The notes under the pieces were generated by a model. That model saw nothing but the letters and a program-made list of their open reading frames with translations. It made no database searches and had not been told where the DNA came from. 64,000 nucleotides of DNA from Prosthecobacter sp. GTDB lineage: Bacteria > Verrucomicrobiota > Verrucomicrobiia > Verrucomicrobiales > Verrucomicrobiaceae. Location of the stretch: positions 1 to 64,000 of the forward strand of contig NZ_JAGRPF010000006.1 in assembly GCF_020439865.1 (NCBI RefSeq), written 5' to 3'. Below, piece after piece: positions 1-7,807 of this stretch. A program made the position numbers and the translations under genes. Each line of letters begins with the position of its first letter. Within the stretch, counting starts at the first letter, position 1.

Positions 1-1
1 C

Positions 2-880
2 AACAAGGACCGTCCGTTCTTCGCCTTCTTCTCCTTCTATTCGGTACACACGCCGCTCATGAGCCGCCCGGAACTGCAGGCCAAGTATGAAGCCAAGCGG
101 CAGAAGCTGGGCCTCGAGCCAAAGTTTGGCCGCGAGGAGCCGCGCGATGTGCGCCTCGTGCAGGAGCATGCGGTTTACGCAGGCATGGTGGAGGCGATGG
201 ACGCCGCTGTGGGGAAGGTGCTGGCCAAGCTGGACGAGCTGGGGCTCGCGAAGAACACGCTGGTGATTTTCACGTCCGACAACGGCGGTTTGAGCACGAG
301 CGAAGGCTCGCCCACCTCGAACCTCCCGCTTCGCGGTGGCAAGGGCTGGCTCTATGAAGGCGGCATTCGTGAGGCGCTTGTCGTTCGCTGGCCGTCGGTC
401 GTGAAATCTGGTGCGGTGGTGAGCTCGCCGGTGTGCAGTCCGGACTACTTCGCCACGCTGGCCGAGGTGACAGGCTCCAAGCCCGAGTCGACGATCGACG
501 GCGTGAGCCTTCTTCCGGTGCTCGAAGGCAAGGGCGATCTGCCCGAGCGCCCGCTGTTCTGGCATTACCCGCATTATGGCAACCAAGGCGGTGCACCGGG
601 CGCGGCCATCCGACGCGGTGACTGGAAGCTCATTCTTTGGTATGAAAAGCCGGACGTGCCCGAGCTTTTCAACCTGCGCAATGACATTGGCGAAACCAAG
701 AATCTGGCCGCTCAGGAACCCGAGCGCGTGAAAGCACTGCTCGCCGAACTCAAGACCTGGCAGAAGGATGTCGGCGCTCTCATGCCCATCCAGAACGCCG
801 ATTACGACCCCGCGAAGCCCAATGGGCGCGGAGCCGGCGGCGGTGGGAAGCCCAAGGCAGCCAAAAAGGCAGGGAAGTAA
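2..880 (+). CDS. sulfatase, C-terminal part (5' end outside window)
   Basis: Hydrolyses sulfate esters, probably of polysaccharides, outside the cytoplasm. The frame is open from base 2, so the gene begins left of the window; the first ATG at 59 is internal, because the preceding codons read as the usual sulfatase strand ending in HTPLM. Visible family features: FTSDNGG (Asp-Asn metal ligands), LRGGKGWLYEGGIR (Lys next to the sulfate pocket), an SPDYFATLAEVTG-type helix and a C-terminal GDWKLI...ELFNLRNDIGETKNLA segment, all typical of arylsulfatase A-like proteins. The CxPSR formylglycine site and signal peptide would lie upstream and cannot be checked. The C-terminus is a short Gly/Lys-rich tail. 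Substrate unknown; such genes are abundant in Verrucomicrobia that feed on sulfated glycans. Confidence 0.93.
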   Translation, partial: NKDRPFFAFFSFYSVHTPLMSRPELQAKYEAKRQKLGLEPKFGREEPRDVRLVQEHAVYAGMVEAMDAAVGKVLAKLDELGLAKNTLVIFTSDNGGLSTSEGSPTSNLPLRGGKGWLYEGGIREALVVRWPSVVKSGAVVSSPVCSPDYFATLAEVTGSKPESTIDGVSLLPVLEGKGDLPERPLFWHYPHYGNQGGAPGAAIRRGDWKLILWYEKPDVPELFNLRNDIGETKNLAAQEPERVKALLAELKTWQKDVGALMPIQNADYDPAKPNGRGAGGGGKPKAAKKAGK

Positions 881-1195
881 CCTTCAGCAGGCGCCATCTG
901 GCAGATGCTCCTGATCCGCCGCGCATCGCCCGTGGCTGACCGGGACAGCCGTGCCCGGAACCCTCTTCAGGCCGCGTTTTGCCGATGCTGAATCGAGCAG
1001 GCGCTGCCCGATTGAGGTCCATAGGAATAAAGCGGCTGGGCTAAACCTCTCATTGGCAGTGCTGCAGGGCGAGATTCGACAGAGGGTGAATAAAATTAGA
1101 CAAAAACTGTCAAAAGTTCGACAAAATGGAAACAAAACTTTGACGAAACCCATCTTGTCGCAATTATTCGCTTTGTCAGTCACCCCTTACTCCTC
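881..1195. other. intergenic region with candidate promoter for the sigma factor
   Basis: 315 bases without a convincing gene. The right half turns AT-rich and carries GACAAAA at 1099-1105 and again at 1120-1126 (21 bases apart), with TGTCAAAA between them. This spacing of two helical turns could be an operator, but that is only an inference. No terminator hairpin for the sulfatase gene was recognised. Confidence 0.4.
1140..1168 (+). promoter_or_regulatory. possible sigma70-type promoter of the ECF gene
   Basis: TTGACG at 1140-1145 followed after 16-17 bases by AATTAT/ATTATT (1162-1168), 28 bases before the ATG at 1196. The -35 match is good and the -10 match weak. Confidence 0.3.
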
Positions 1196-1792
1196 ATGAA
1201 TGCATTCGATCAAAAAGCCGAAGTGGATCCCAACGTGGTTGAAGACATCCGCCTCCTGAAGCGCATCGCCGAGCGCGACGCCGCCAGCTTTCAGGCCTTC
1301 TACAAGAAGTACAGCGGCCTCATTTTCGCCTCGATCTCCAACGTCCTGAATGACCACCACGACACCGAGGACGTCATGCAGGAGGTGCTGGTTCAGGTCT
1401 GGAACAAGGCCCACCTCTATGAGCCACGCAAAGGCAAGCCGCTCACCTGGCTGACCACCTTGGCACGCAACCGCGCCATCGACCGCATCCGTTCCAAGCA
1501 GCGCCGCTCACGCCTGAACGGCGATTTCGAGACCGAGAACAAGAAGGACCAGTTCGAGTTCGAACCTTCCGGCCACGAAAATCTCGAAGAGAAGGAGCGC
1601 GACGGAATCCTGCGTCAGGCGGTCTCCCGCCTTACTCCCGACCAGCGCGAGGCCATCGAACTTACCTACTTCAGCGGCCTCACCCAGGCCGAGGTGGCTG
1701 AGCGATTGCACGAGCCTCTTGGCACGATCAAAGCTCGCATTCGTCGCGGCGTGAACCGCCTTGAGACGCTGGTGAAACCGCGGCTCGCTTGA
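1196..1792 (+). CDS. ECF-subfamily RNA polymerase sigma factor
   Basis: Redirects RNA polymerase to a stress or envelope regulon. 198 residues, normal for an extracytoplasmic-function sigma factor. Sigma region 2 spans about residues 34-101 (DTEDVMQEVLVQVW, then PLTWLTTLARNRAIDRIR); region 4 spans about 139-190 with the helix-turn-helix LTQAEVAERLHEPLGTIKAR. The acidic, Lys-rich linker (about 105-135) is unremarkable. The ATG at 1196 is the first start after the AT-rich promoter stretch; no clear Shine-Dalgarno precedes it. No anti-sigma gene lies beside it: upstream is the sulfatase, downstream a terminator and convergent dtd. It is therefore probably controlled by transcription or by an unlinked anti-sigma factor. 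Confidence 0.93.
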   Translation: MNAFDQKAEVDPNVVEDIRLLKRIAERDAASFQAFYKKYSGLIFASISNVLNDHHDTEDVMQEVLVQVWNKAHLYEPRKGKPLTWLTTLARNRAIDRIRSKQRRSRLNGDFETENKKDQFEFEPSGHENLEEKERDGILRQAVSRLTPDQREAIELTYFSGLTQAEVAERLHEPLGTIKARIRRGVNRLETLVKPRLA

Positions 1793-1818
1793 TTTTTTTC
1801 ACCCCAAAACCGACGAGG

Positions 1819-1848
1819 GAGGCGGACTTCGGTCCGCCTCTTTCTTTT
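1819..1848 (+). terminator. rho-independent terminator of the sigma factor gene
   Basis: Perfect 9-bp stem (1819-1827 with 1832-1840) closed by a TTCG tetraloop and followed by TTTCTTTT. It starts 27 bases after the sigma factor stop and ends at the convergent dtd stop. In the leftward direction the T-run is displaced, so termination there is less certain. Confidence 0.9.
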
Positions 1849-2299
1849 ATTCCTTCGCCCGTGAGTCGATGCAGATCGTCACCGGGCCGTCGTTGATGAG
1901 CGCCACCTTCATGTCCGCGCCGAATACGCCGCGAGCCACCGGCTTGCCCAGTTCCGTCTCCAGCATCAGCAAAAACTGTTCGTAGAGCGGGATCGCGATC
2001 TCTGGACGTGCGGCGCGGATGAAACTGGGGCGGTTGCCCTTCTTCGTGCTCGCATGCAGCGTGAACTGGCTCACAACGAGCAGGCCGCCATCAATGTCCT
2101 TCACGGAGAGGTTCATCTTTCCCTCTGCATCGCCGAAGATGCGCATCTGCGTGACCTTCTGCACGAGCCACGCCGCATCATCGACCGTGTCGTCATGCTC
2201 GATGCCTGCGAGAATCATGAGCCCCGTGCCGATCTGGCCGGTGATCTGACCTTCAATGGTGACGGAGGCTTCGGAGACGCGTTGGATGACGAGGCGCAT
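1847..2299 (-). CDS. dtd: D-aminoacyl-tRNA deacylase
   Basis: Removes D-amino acids (and glycine mischarged on tRNA-Ala) from tRNA in the cytoplasm, a proofreading step of translation. 150 residues, as in the family. The diagnostic motifs are SQFTL (77-81) and GPVT (138-141), which form the cross-subunit active site of the homodimer. The start at 2299 gives the canonical N-terminus [15 protein letters not shown]; the frame stays open further upstream, but that part has no family similarity and lies inside the neighbouring gene. Only two bases separate this start from the stop of the amidohydrolase gene, so dtd is the last gene of a leftward three-gene block. Confidence 0.96.
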   Translation of the reverse strand: MRLVIQRVSEASVTIEGQITGQIGTGLMILAGIEHDDTVDDAAWLVQKVTQMRIFGDAEGKMNLSVKDIDGGLLVVSQFTLHASTKKGNRPSFIRAARPEIAIPLYEQFLLMLETELGKPVARGVFGADMKVALINDGPVTICIDSRAKE

Positions 2300-2301
2300 G
2301 A

Positions 2302-3225
2302 TTAGTTGCGTTCGATCCAGCGATACGCGGCCAGCGAGTTTTTCCAGAAGTACTTCTCGCAGGCCTCGCTGCCTTTGGAGCGGAAGTATTCGTCCACGAT
2401 CTTGAACACGACGTCGTAGGGCGCGCCTTTGTCGGAGACGGGCCAGTTGCTGCCGTAGATGAGGCGGTCGGGGCCGAAGCTTTCCCACAGATGATCGAGA
2501 ATGGGCAGGTAGTAGGCGGTGTCGCGCGGCGCCTGGTCGGGTTCGCACTTCACCTGCTCGACGAGCGCCGAGACTTTCATGAAGGTGTTCGGCTGCTTCG
2601 CGACCATACGGATGTTTTCCTTCCATTCCGGACGCAACGCCTGCGGATCTCCTGAGGCACCGAGGTGGTTGATGAGAACGCGCAATTCGGGCACATCGGC
2701 GGCGAGCTTGGCGGCGTGCGGCAGGTAGTTCGGGCCACCGTTCAAATCGAGTTCGAGGCCGTGTTCCGCGAGCAGTTTGGCGCCGGCGAGAACGGAGTCA
2801 TGCTTGGCCTCATCGAGCAGAAAATTGCCGCTCCAGCGAATGCCACGAAAGATCGGATTGGCAGCGAAGCGCTTCAAGTTGGTGGCAAACTCGTCCCCGG
2901 GATCGAGATGGCCGACGAATCCAACGATGGACTTCTCCTTCGCCGCGAGGTTGAGAATCCACTGATTGTCCTCCACCAGCAGGCTTGCTTCGACCACGAC
3001 GGTTTCCTTGATGCCATGCGGCGAAGCGACTGCCAGCCAGTCAGCAGGCAGCACGGTGCGGTAAAGCTTGGAGCCCTTCGCTGGCCACGGCACACCGCCC
3101 GGACGCGTGGGATCGTAGAAATGCGTGTGCGTGTCGATGATGCGCGTCGCAGGTGGCGCGGCTTGCGTGATTTCGGGAAGCAAAGCGGCGGCGGCGGTGG
3201 ACTGGAGAAAACGGCGGCGGTTCAT
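2302..3225 (-). CDS. secreted TIM-barrel amidohydrolase (amidohydrolase-2 family)
   Basis: A metal-dependent hydrolase of the family that includes fuconolactonase-like lactonases; the substrate cannot be read from sequence. 307 residues from the ATG at 3225; a TTG three codons earlier is possible. The N-terminus [21 protein letters not shown] is a twin-arginine-type signal, so the enzyme is probably exported folded with its metal. Metal and catalytic motifs: DTHTHFYDP (HxH near residue 34), a central RGIRWSG strand, VLINHLGA, and YGSNWPVS carrying the late Asp/Asn position. It lies between the pyrimidine phosphorylase gene (12-base gap) and dtd (2-base gap), an operon-like arrangement with no obvious shared pathway. 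Confidence 0.85.
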   Translation of the reverse strand: MNRRRFLQSTAAAALLPEITQAAPPATRIIDTHTHFYDPTRPGGVPWPAKGSKLYRTVLPADWLAVASPHGIKETVVVEASLLVEDNQWILNLAAKEKSIVGFVGHLDPGDEFATNLKRFAANPIFRGIRWSGNFLLDEAKHDSVLAGAKLLAEHGLELDLNGGPNYLPHAAKLAADVPELRVLINHLGASGDPQALRPEWKENIRMVAKQPNTFMKVSALVEQVKCEPDQAPRDTAYYLPILDHLWESFGPDRLIYGSNWPVSDKGAPYDVVFKIVDEYFRSKGSEACEKYFWKNSLAAYRWIERN

Positions 3226-3237
3226 GAGAGACAAACG

Positions 3238-4470
3238 TCAGATTATCTCGATGTGCTGCGGCAAAACGTCGAGCGCATGATCGAGTGTTCTCTTGGTGCG
3301 GGCGTGGACGCGCAGGAGCACATCGCCTGCGTGAACGTGAGTGCCGGTTTTGGCGATTTGATCACAGCCGACGGCGAAATCGACGGGATCGGCAGCCTTC
3401 GAGCGACCGGCGCCGAGTTCGAGGATGACGTAGCCGAGGCCTCCGGCGTCCATCCGCGTGAGCATGCCGCTAGCGGGTGCTTTGAGTTCGGCGATGAACG
3501 GGGCGCGATGCACGGAGGTGATTTTTTCGAGCGCTTCGACATTGCCGCCCTGTAATTCGACCATCTGCTGGAACTTCACCCACGCATCGCCGCGACGCAG
3601 CATCTCCTGCAAATCGACACGCGGTGAAACGGCAACGGCGGAGGCGAGATCGAGCACGATGTCCTCCAAATCCTGCGGGCCCTCGCCTTTCAGGCAGCGC
3701 ACGCACTCTGCGACCTCGAGCGCGTTGCCGGCGGATTCGCCGGTGGGTTCGTTCATCGCGCTCAGACGCACGCTGGAACGCACACCGAGCGCTCGACCGA
3801 CGGTGACCATGCTTTGTGCGAGCTGGTGCGCCTGCTCTTCGGTCTTCATGAAGGCGCCGCTGCCGTATTTGACGTCGAGCACGAGGCGGTTGAGACCTTC
3901 GGCGAGTTTCTTGCTCATGATGCTCGCCGTGATCAGCGGGATGCTCGGCACGGTGCCGGTGACATCGCGCAGAGCGTAGAGTTTCTTGTCCGCCGGGCAG
4001 ATGCCTGCGGTCTGGCCGACCATGACGCAACCGACCTGGTCGATGACGTTGTGAATTTCGACCTCGTTGAGCTGCGTGCGGAAGCCAGGGATGCTTTCGA
4101 GCTTGTCGAGCGTGCCGCCGGTGATGCCGAGGCCACGGCCGGAGATCATCGGCACCCAGACGCCGTCACAGGCAAGCAGTGGCGCGAGCACGAGCGAGGT
4201 TTTGTCGCCAATGCCGCCGGTGCTGTGCTTGTCCACGCGCATGGGATCGTGTTCGTTCCAAGCGAGCATGGTGCCGCTGTGCAGCATCGCATCCGTGAGC
4301 GCGGCCGTTTCCTCCGGCGTCATGCCGCGGAAGAAGATCGCCATCGCGAGCGAGCTCATCTGATACTCCGGCATGTCCCCGCGCGTGAACGCGGCGATGA
4401 CGGCGTGGATTTCCTCATCGCTGAGGACGCCGCCGTCGCGCTTGCGCTCGATGAGGGTCGGGATGTGCAT
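3238..4470 (-). CDS. deoA: thymidine / pyrimidine-nucleoside phosphorylase
   Basis: Splits (deoxy)uridine or thymidine with phosphate into base and (deoxy)ribose 1-phosphate, for nucleoside salvage in the cytoplasm. 410 residues, slightly shorter than the usual 430-440. The phosphate-binding signature KHSTGGIGDKTSL is at residues 81-93, followed by SGRGLGITGGTLDKLESIPG and the substrate-binding YALRDVTGTVPSIPLI...SIMSKK segment. The C-terminal lobe ends in a barrel-sandwich (PASGMLTRMDAGGLGY...TGTHVHAGDVLLRVHA). Whether it is DeoA (thymidine-specific) or Pdp (broad) cannot be decided here. First gene of the leftward block with the amidohydrolase and dtd; it diverges from the cytochrome c gene across 69 bases. 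Confidence 0.93.
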   Translation of the reverse strand: MHIPTLIERKRDGGVLSDEEIHAVIAAFTRGDMPEYQMSSLAMAIFFRGMTPEETAALTDAMLHSGTMLAWNEHDPMRVDKHSTGGIGDKTSLVLAPLLACDGVWVPMISGRGLGITGGTLDKLESIPGFRTQLNEVEIHNVIDQVGCVMVGQTAGICPADKKLYALRDVTGTVPSIPLITASIMSKKLAEGLNRLVLDVKYGSGAFMKTEEQAHQLAQSMVTVGRALGVRSSVRLSAMNEPTGESAGNALEVAECVRCLKGEGPQDLEDIVLDLASAVAVSPRVDLQEMLRRGDAWVKFQQMVELQGGNVEALEKITSVHRAPFIAELKAPASGMLTRMDAGGLGYVILELGAGRSKAADPVDFAVGCDQIAKTGTHVHAGDVLLRVHARTKRTLDHALDVLPQHIEII

Positions 4471-4539
4471 GGGCCATGCTAGGTTCGGCCATGCCTTGCT
4501 GGCAACAGCGAACCTTCAGTCATCGTATGATGCAGGCTC

Positions 4540-6981
4540 ATGTTTCGCCCCGCTCTTGTTCTTCTTTGCCTGCCTTCTGCGCTTCTCGCGGCGGGGATCG
4601 ACTTCTCGCGCGACATCCAGCCGATCCTTTCGGACAAGTGCTACTTCTGCCACGGGCCGGATGCGAAGGAGCGCAAAGGCGACCTGCGGCTCGACGTGGA
4701 AAAGGAGGCGAAGGCGGTCAAGGACGGCGTGGCGGCCATTCTGCCGGGCAAGAGCCACGAGAGCTCGCTGATCGAGCGCATTTTCAGTGACGATCCCGAT
4801 GAGGTGATGCCGACGCCGAAGAGCAATCGCAAGCTGACCGAGGCGCAGAAGCAATTGTTGAAGCAATGGATCGACCAAGGTGCGAAATGGGGTACGCACT
4901 GGGCCTTTGAGCGCATTGAGCGCCCGAAGGTGCCGGCAAACGGTGCGAAGAATCCGATCGATGCGTTTGTGCGGGCCAAGCTGGCGGAGAAGGGGATGAA
5001 GCCGTCGCCGAAAGCCACGCCGGGAACCTTGCTGCGGCGTGTGTCGCTCGATTTGATCGGACTGCCGCCTGCGCCGGACGACATGAAGGGAGATTATGCA
5101 AAGGCCGTCGAGCGCTTGCTCGATTCGCCGCAGTTCGGCGAGCGATGGGCCTGGGACTGGCTGGATGCGGCGCGGTACGCTGACACCAACGGTTATCAGG
5201 GCGATCCCGAGCGCACGATGTGGCCCTGGCGTGACTGGGTGGTGAAGGCGATCAACGAGAACATGCCATATGATCAATTCACGATCTGGCAGCTCGCGGG
5301 AGATCTGCTGCCGAATGCGACGAAGGAGCAAATGCTGGCGACCGGATTCAATCGCAACCACATGATCAACGGTGAAGGTGGACGCATTGCTGAGGAGACG
5401 CGGGTGGAGAACGTGATGGATCGAGTCGAGACGACCAGCACCGTGTGGCTGGGGCTCACGATGGGCTGCTCGAAGTGCCACGATCACAAATTCGACCCGC
5501 TGACGATGCGCGACTACTACGCGCTCTACGATGTCTTCAACCAGACGAGCGAGGACGGCAAAGGACGCAGCGGCCAGGCCGCGCCAGCGATGGACATCTC
5601 CACGCCTGCCGAACTCGAGCGTGCGAAAAAGGCGGGCGAGAGGGTGAATGCCATCGCAGCCGAGGTGGAGGCGTTTGAGCTGAAGAAGTTTCCGCGGCCT
5701 GAAGGGAAACCGCTCACGGAATCGGACGCGATCAAGCTTCCGGGCAACCTGCCGGCCTACATCGCCAAAACAGAACCGAAGAAGCGTGGCGTCGATACGC
5801 TGCTTGAGGCGGTGAGTTATTTCAAAGACAAGGACGCGGAGTATTCGAAGCTGCTGCAAAAGCTGCTCGCCGCCGTTCGGGAGAAGGTTTCAGCGACGAC
5901 CAACGTCACGAAGGTCATGGTGATGGACACGCTGGCCCAGCCGCGTGAGACCTTCATGCTGGAAAAAGGCGCGTATGACAAGCCGACGACCACGAAGGTG
6001 AGTTTCACCGTTCCTGCGAGTCTGCCGCCGATGCCCAAAGATGCGCCGAACAATCGCCTCGGTCTCGCAGAATGGATTGTGAGCCGCGATAACCCGCTGA
6101 CAGCACGCGTAACGGTGAATCGCTTCTGGCAGGCGTTCTTCGGCGTGGGACTGGTCAAGACGGCGGAAGATTTCGGTGTGCAGGGTGAATCGCCTCTCCA
6201 TCGAGAACTGCTCGACTGGCTGGCGGCGGAATTCATCGAGAGTCTCTGGGATGTGAAGGCGCTGATGCGCTTGATCGTGACGAGCGAGACGTATCAGCAG
6301 TCATCGAAGGTGATGGATGCGCAGCTTGATCCTGAAAACCGTCTGCTGAGTCGTGGACCACGATTTCGCATGCCTTCGTGGATGATTCGCGATCAGGCGT
6401 TGTTTGTGTCCGGCTTGATGAAGGAGCAACTCGGCGGGCCGTCGGTGAAGCCGTATCAGCCCGAGGGCATCTGGGAGGAAGCGACGTTTGGGAAGAAGAG
6501 CTATGTGCAGGATCATGGCGATTCGCTTTACCGCCGCACGCTTTACACCTTCTGGCGACGCATCGTCGGACCGACGATGCTTTTCGACAACTCGGCGCGT
6601 CAGGTGTGCACCGTGAAGGCCACGCGGACGAACACGCCACTGCAGGCGCTGGTGACGATGAATGACATCACTTTCGTCGAAGCCGCGCGTGCGCTGGCGC
6701 AGCGGGTGCTGCTGGCGAATCGTGGCAATGACGATGCGGCGATGGTGCAGGCGTTTCTGTTGGTCACCTGTCGAGCGCCTGCGGTGGCTGAGATTGCTTT
6801 GATGAAGACACAGCTGGCCAAACTTCGGACAGAACAGGGCCGTGATCGAACTGCGGCTGTGAAGCTGCTCACCGTGGGCGAGTCGAAGCGTGACGAGTCA
6901 CTCGATCTAGTCGAGCACGCCGCATGGACTAGTCTTTGCCTCATGCTGCTGAACCTCGACGAGGCGGTGACGAAGGAGTGA
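4540..6981 (+). CDS. Planctomycete-type cytochrome c / DUF1549 / DUF1553 protein
   Basis: 813 residues. Signal peptide 1-17 (MFRPALVLLCLPSALLA); N-terminal cytochrome c-like PSD1 domain with heme motif CYFCH at 34-38; DUF1549 (about 150-330, RRVSLDLIGLPP, RYADTNGYQGD) ending in the family's second CxxCH, CSKCH at 310-314; DUF1553 (about 490-760, LAEWIVSRDNPLTARVTVNRFWQAFFG, then NTPLQALVTMND). Such proteins are exported and abundant in Planctomycetes and Verrucomicrobia; proposed roles are in polymer degradation linked to periplasmic electron transfer, with no activity known for this one. They are usually followed by a DUF1501 gene, but here the next gene is convergent, 6 bases away, and unrelated. 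Confidence 0.93.
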   Translation: MFRPALVLLCLPSALLAAGIDFSRDIQPILSDKCYFCHGPDAKERKGDLRLDVEKEAKAVKDGVAAILPGKSHESSLIERIFSDDPDEVMPTPKSNRKLTEAQKQLLKQWIDQGAKWGTHWAFERIERPKVPANGAKNPIDAFVRAKLAEKGMKPSPKATPGTLLRRVSLDLIGLPPAPDDMKGDYAKAVERLLDSPQFGERWAWDWLDAARYADTNGYQGDPERTMWPWRDWVVKAINENMPYDQFTIWQLAGDLLPNATKEQMLATGFNRNHMINGEGGRIAEETRVENVMDRVETTSTVWLGLTMGCSKCHDHKFDPLTMRDYYALYDVFNQTSEDGKGRSGQAAPAMDISTPAELERAKKAGERVNAIAAEVEAFELKKFPRPEGKPLTESDAIKLPGNLPAYIAKTEPKKRGVDTLLEAVSYFKDKDAEYSKLLQKLLAAVREKVSATTNVTKVMVMDTLAQPRETFMLEKGAYDKPTTTKVSFTVPASLPPMPKDAPNNRLGLAEWIVSRDNPLTARVTVNRFWQAFFGVGLVKTAEDFGVQGESPLHRELLDWLAAEFIESLWDVKALMRLIVTSETYQQSSKVMDAQLDPENRLLSRGPRFRMPSWMIRDQALFVSGLMKEQLGGPSVKPYQPEGIWEEATFGKKSYVQDHGDSLYRRTLYTFWRRIVGPTMLFDNSARQVCTVKATRTNTPLQALVTMNDITFVEAARALAQRVLLANRGNDDAAMVQAFLLVTCRAPAVAEIALMKTQLAKLRTEQGRDRTAAVKLLTVGESKRDESLDLVEHAAWTSLCLMLLNLDEAVTKE

Positions 6982-6987
6982 CCCATC

Positions 6988-7767
6988 TCAGAAGCTGATA
7001 TAGCTGGCCGGCACGGAGGATTCGGGTTTGACCATGAAGTCACGATCCACCACACAGGGGACTTCGCTGATGGCGATAATTTCCTTGGCGAACTTTGCAT
7101 TGCTGTCAGGGCTGGCCTCCACAAAGAGGATATTGCCGGCGCTGTCTCGGACGATCAGAACGTAACCGAGGCTCTTGACGCCGTAGTTGGCTCCAACGCC
7201 CTGACTGTAAGTGAGGCGGATGGGCGTGGTGGAGTGCACCATCTTGGACTGGGCCCGGATGTTGACCTCAAAGAGCTCCTTTTGCAGTACGATCAAATCG
7301 CTGTCGGACCCCATCATGTTCCTGCCCAAGGTGATCACGATGCCCGTGGCATTCTGCAGGTCACGCTGAACCTCGCGGTTGTTGAGGTTGAAGTTGTAGG
7401 AGAGTTCGATGACGCGTTCGCCACCTCCGGTCGGACCACGGTTGCTTTTCGACGGGAGTGTCTGGCAGCTGAGGCTGAACTTTTGCACCGGCACCGGAGC
7501 AGGATCAGTGGTGAGAGCCCCAGTTGCTTTGTCAGGGTTTTGCTCGATCCAACGGGCGATGTAGGTGTTGTCCTCCTTGCAGAGCGTTTTGCGGTTCACG
7601 ACCAGGGACTGGTCGTCGCTCTTGCGCTTCAGGGTGATGTTGTCGCCGTTGGTTTCCGTGATCTCGGCCTCCAGAAGCGTGCCGGCGAGACTGACGAACA
7701 CCCGCGTGTCCGCCGAGGCCTCAAGGCCGGCGAGCATGACTGACAACAACAGGTGACGAAGACGCAT
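6988..7767 (-). CDS. secreted SHD1 (SLA1 homology)-domain protein, function unknown
   Basis: 259 residues from the ATG at 7767, chosen because it begins a signal peptide (MRLRHLLLSVMLAGLEASA); the frame is open further upstream but only into the gap before pyk. Residues about 20-77 (RVFVSLAGTLLEAEITETNG, followed by a KED...IARW ending) match the SHD1-like fold common in Verrucomicrobia and Planctomycetes, usually in small secreted proteins. The rest, including a predicted beta-rich region (VIELSYNFNLNNREVQRDLQ), is not recognised. It lies 40 bases downstream of pyk on the same strand and may be read through from it. No catalytic motif seen. Confidence 0.75.
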   Translation of the reverse strand: MRLRHLLLSVMLAGLEASADTRVFVSLAGTLLEAEITETNGDNITLKRKSDDQSLVVNRKTLCKEDNTYIARWIEQNPDKATGALTTDPAPVPVQKFSLSCQTLPSKSNRGPTGGGERVIELSYNFNLNNREVQRDLQNATGIVITLGRNMMGSDSDLIVLQKELFEVNIRAQSKMVHSTTPIRLTYSQGVGANYGVKSLGYVLIVRDSAGNILFVEASPDSNAKFAKEIIAISEVPCVVDRDFMVKPESSVPASYISF

Positions 7768-7807
7768 GTGGCTGGTACGACGGGTCTTGGGCAAAGCTAA
7801 CACCCGC

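Noticed and set aside
2300..2626. N-terminal extension of the dtd frame upstream of 2,299.
   Set aside because: Lies inside the amidohydrolase gene, is Arg-rich and lacks similarity; the family start is at 2,299.
4516..5859. Minus-strand open frame of 447 codons.
   Set aside because: Antisense shadow of the cytochrome c/DUF1549 gene; Arg/Leu/His-rich and without any family motif.
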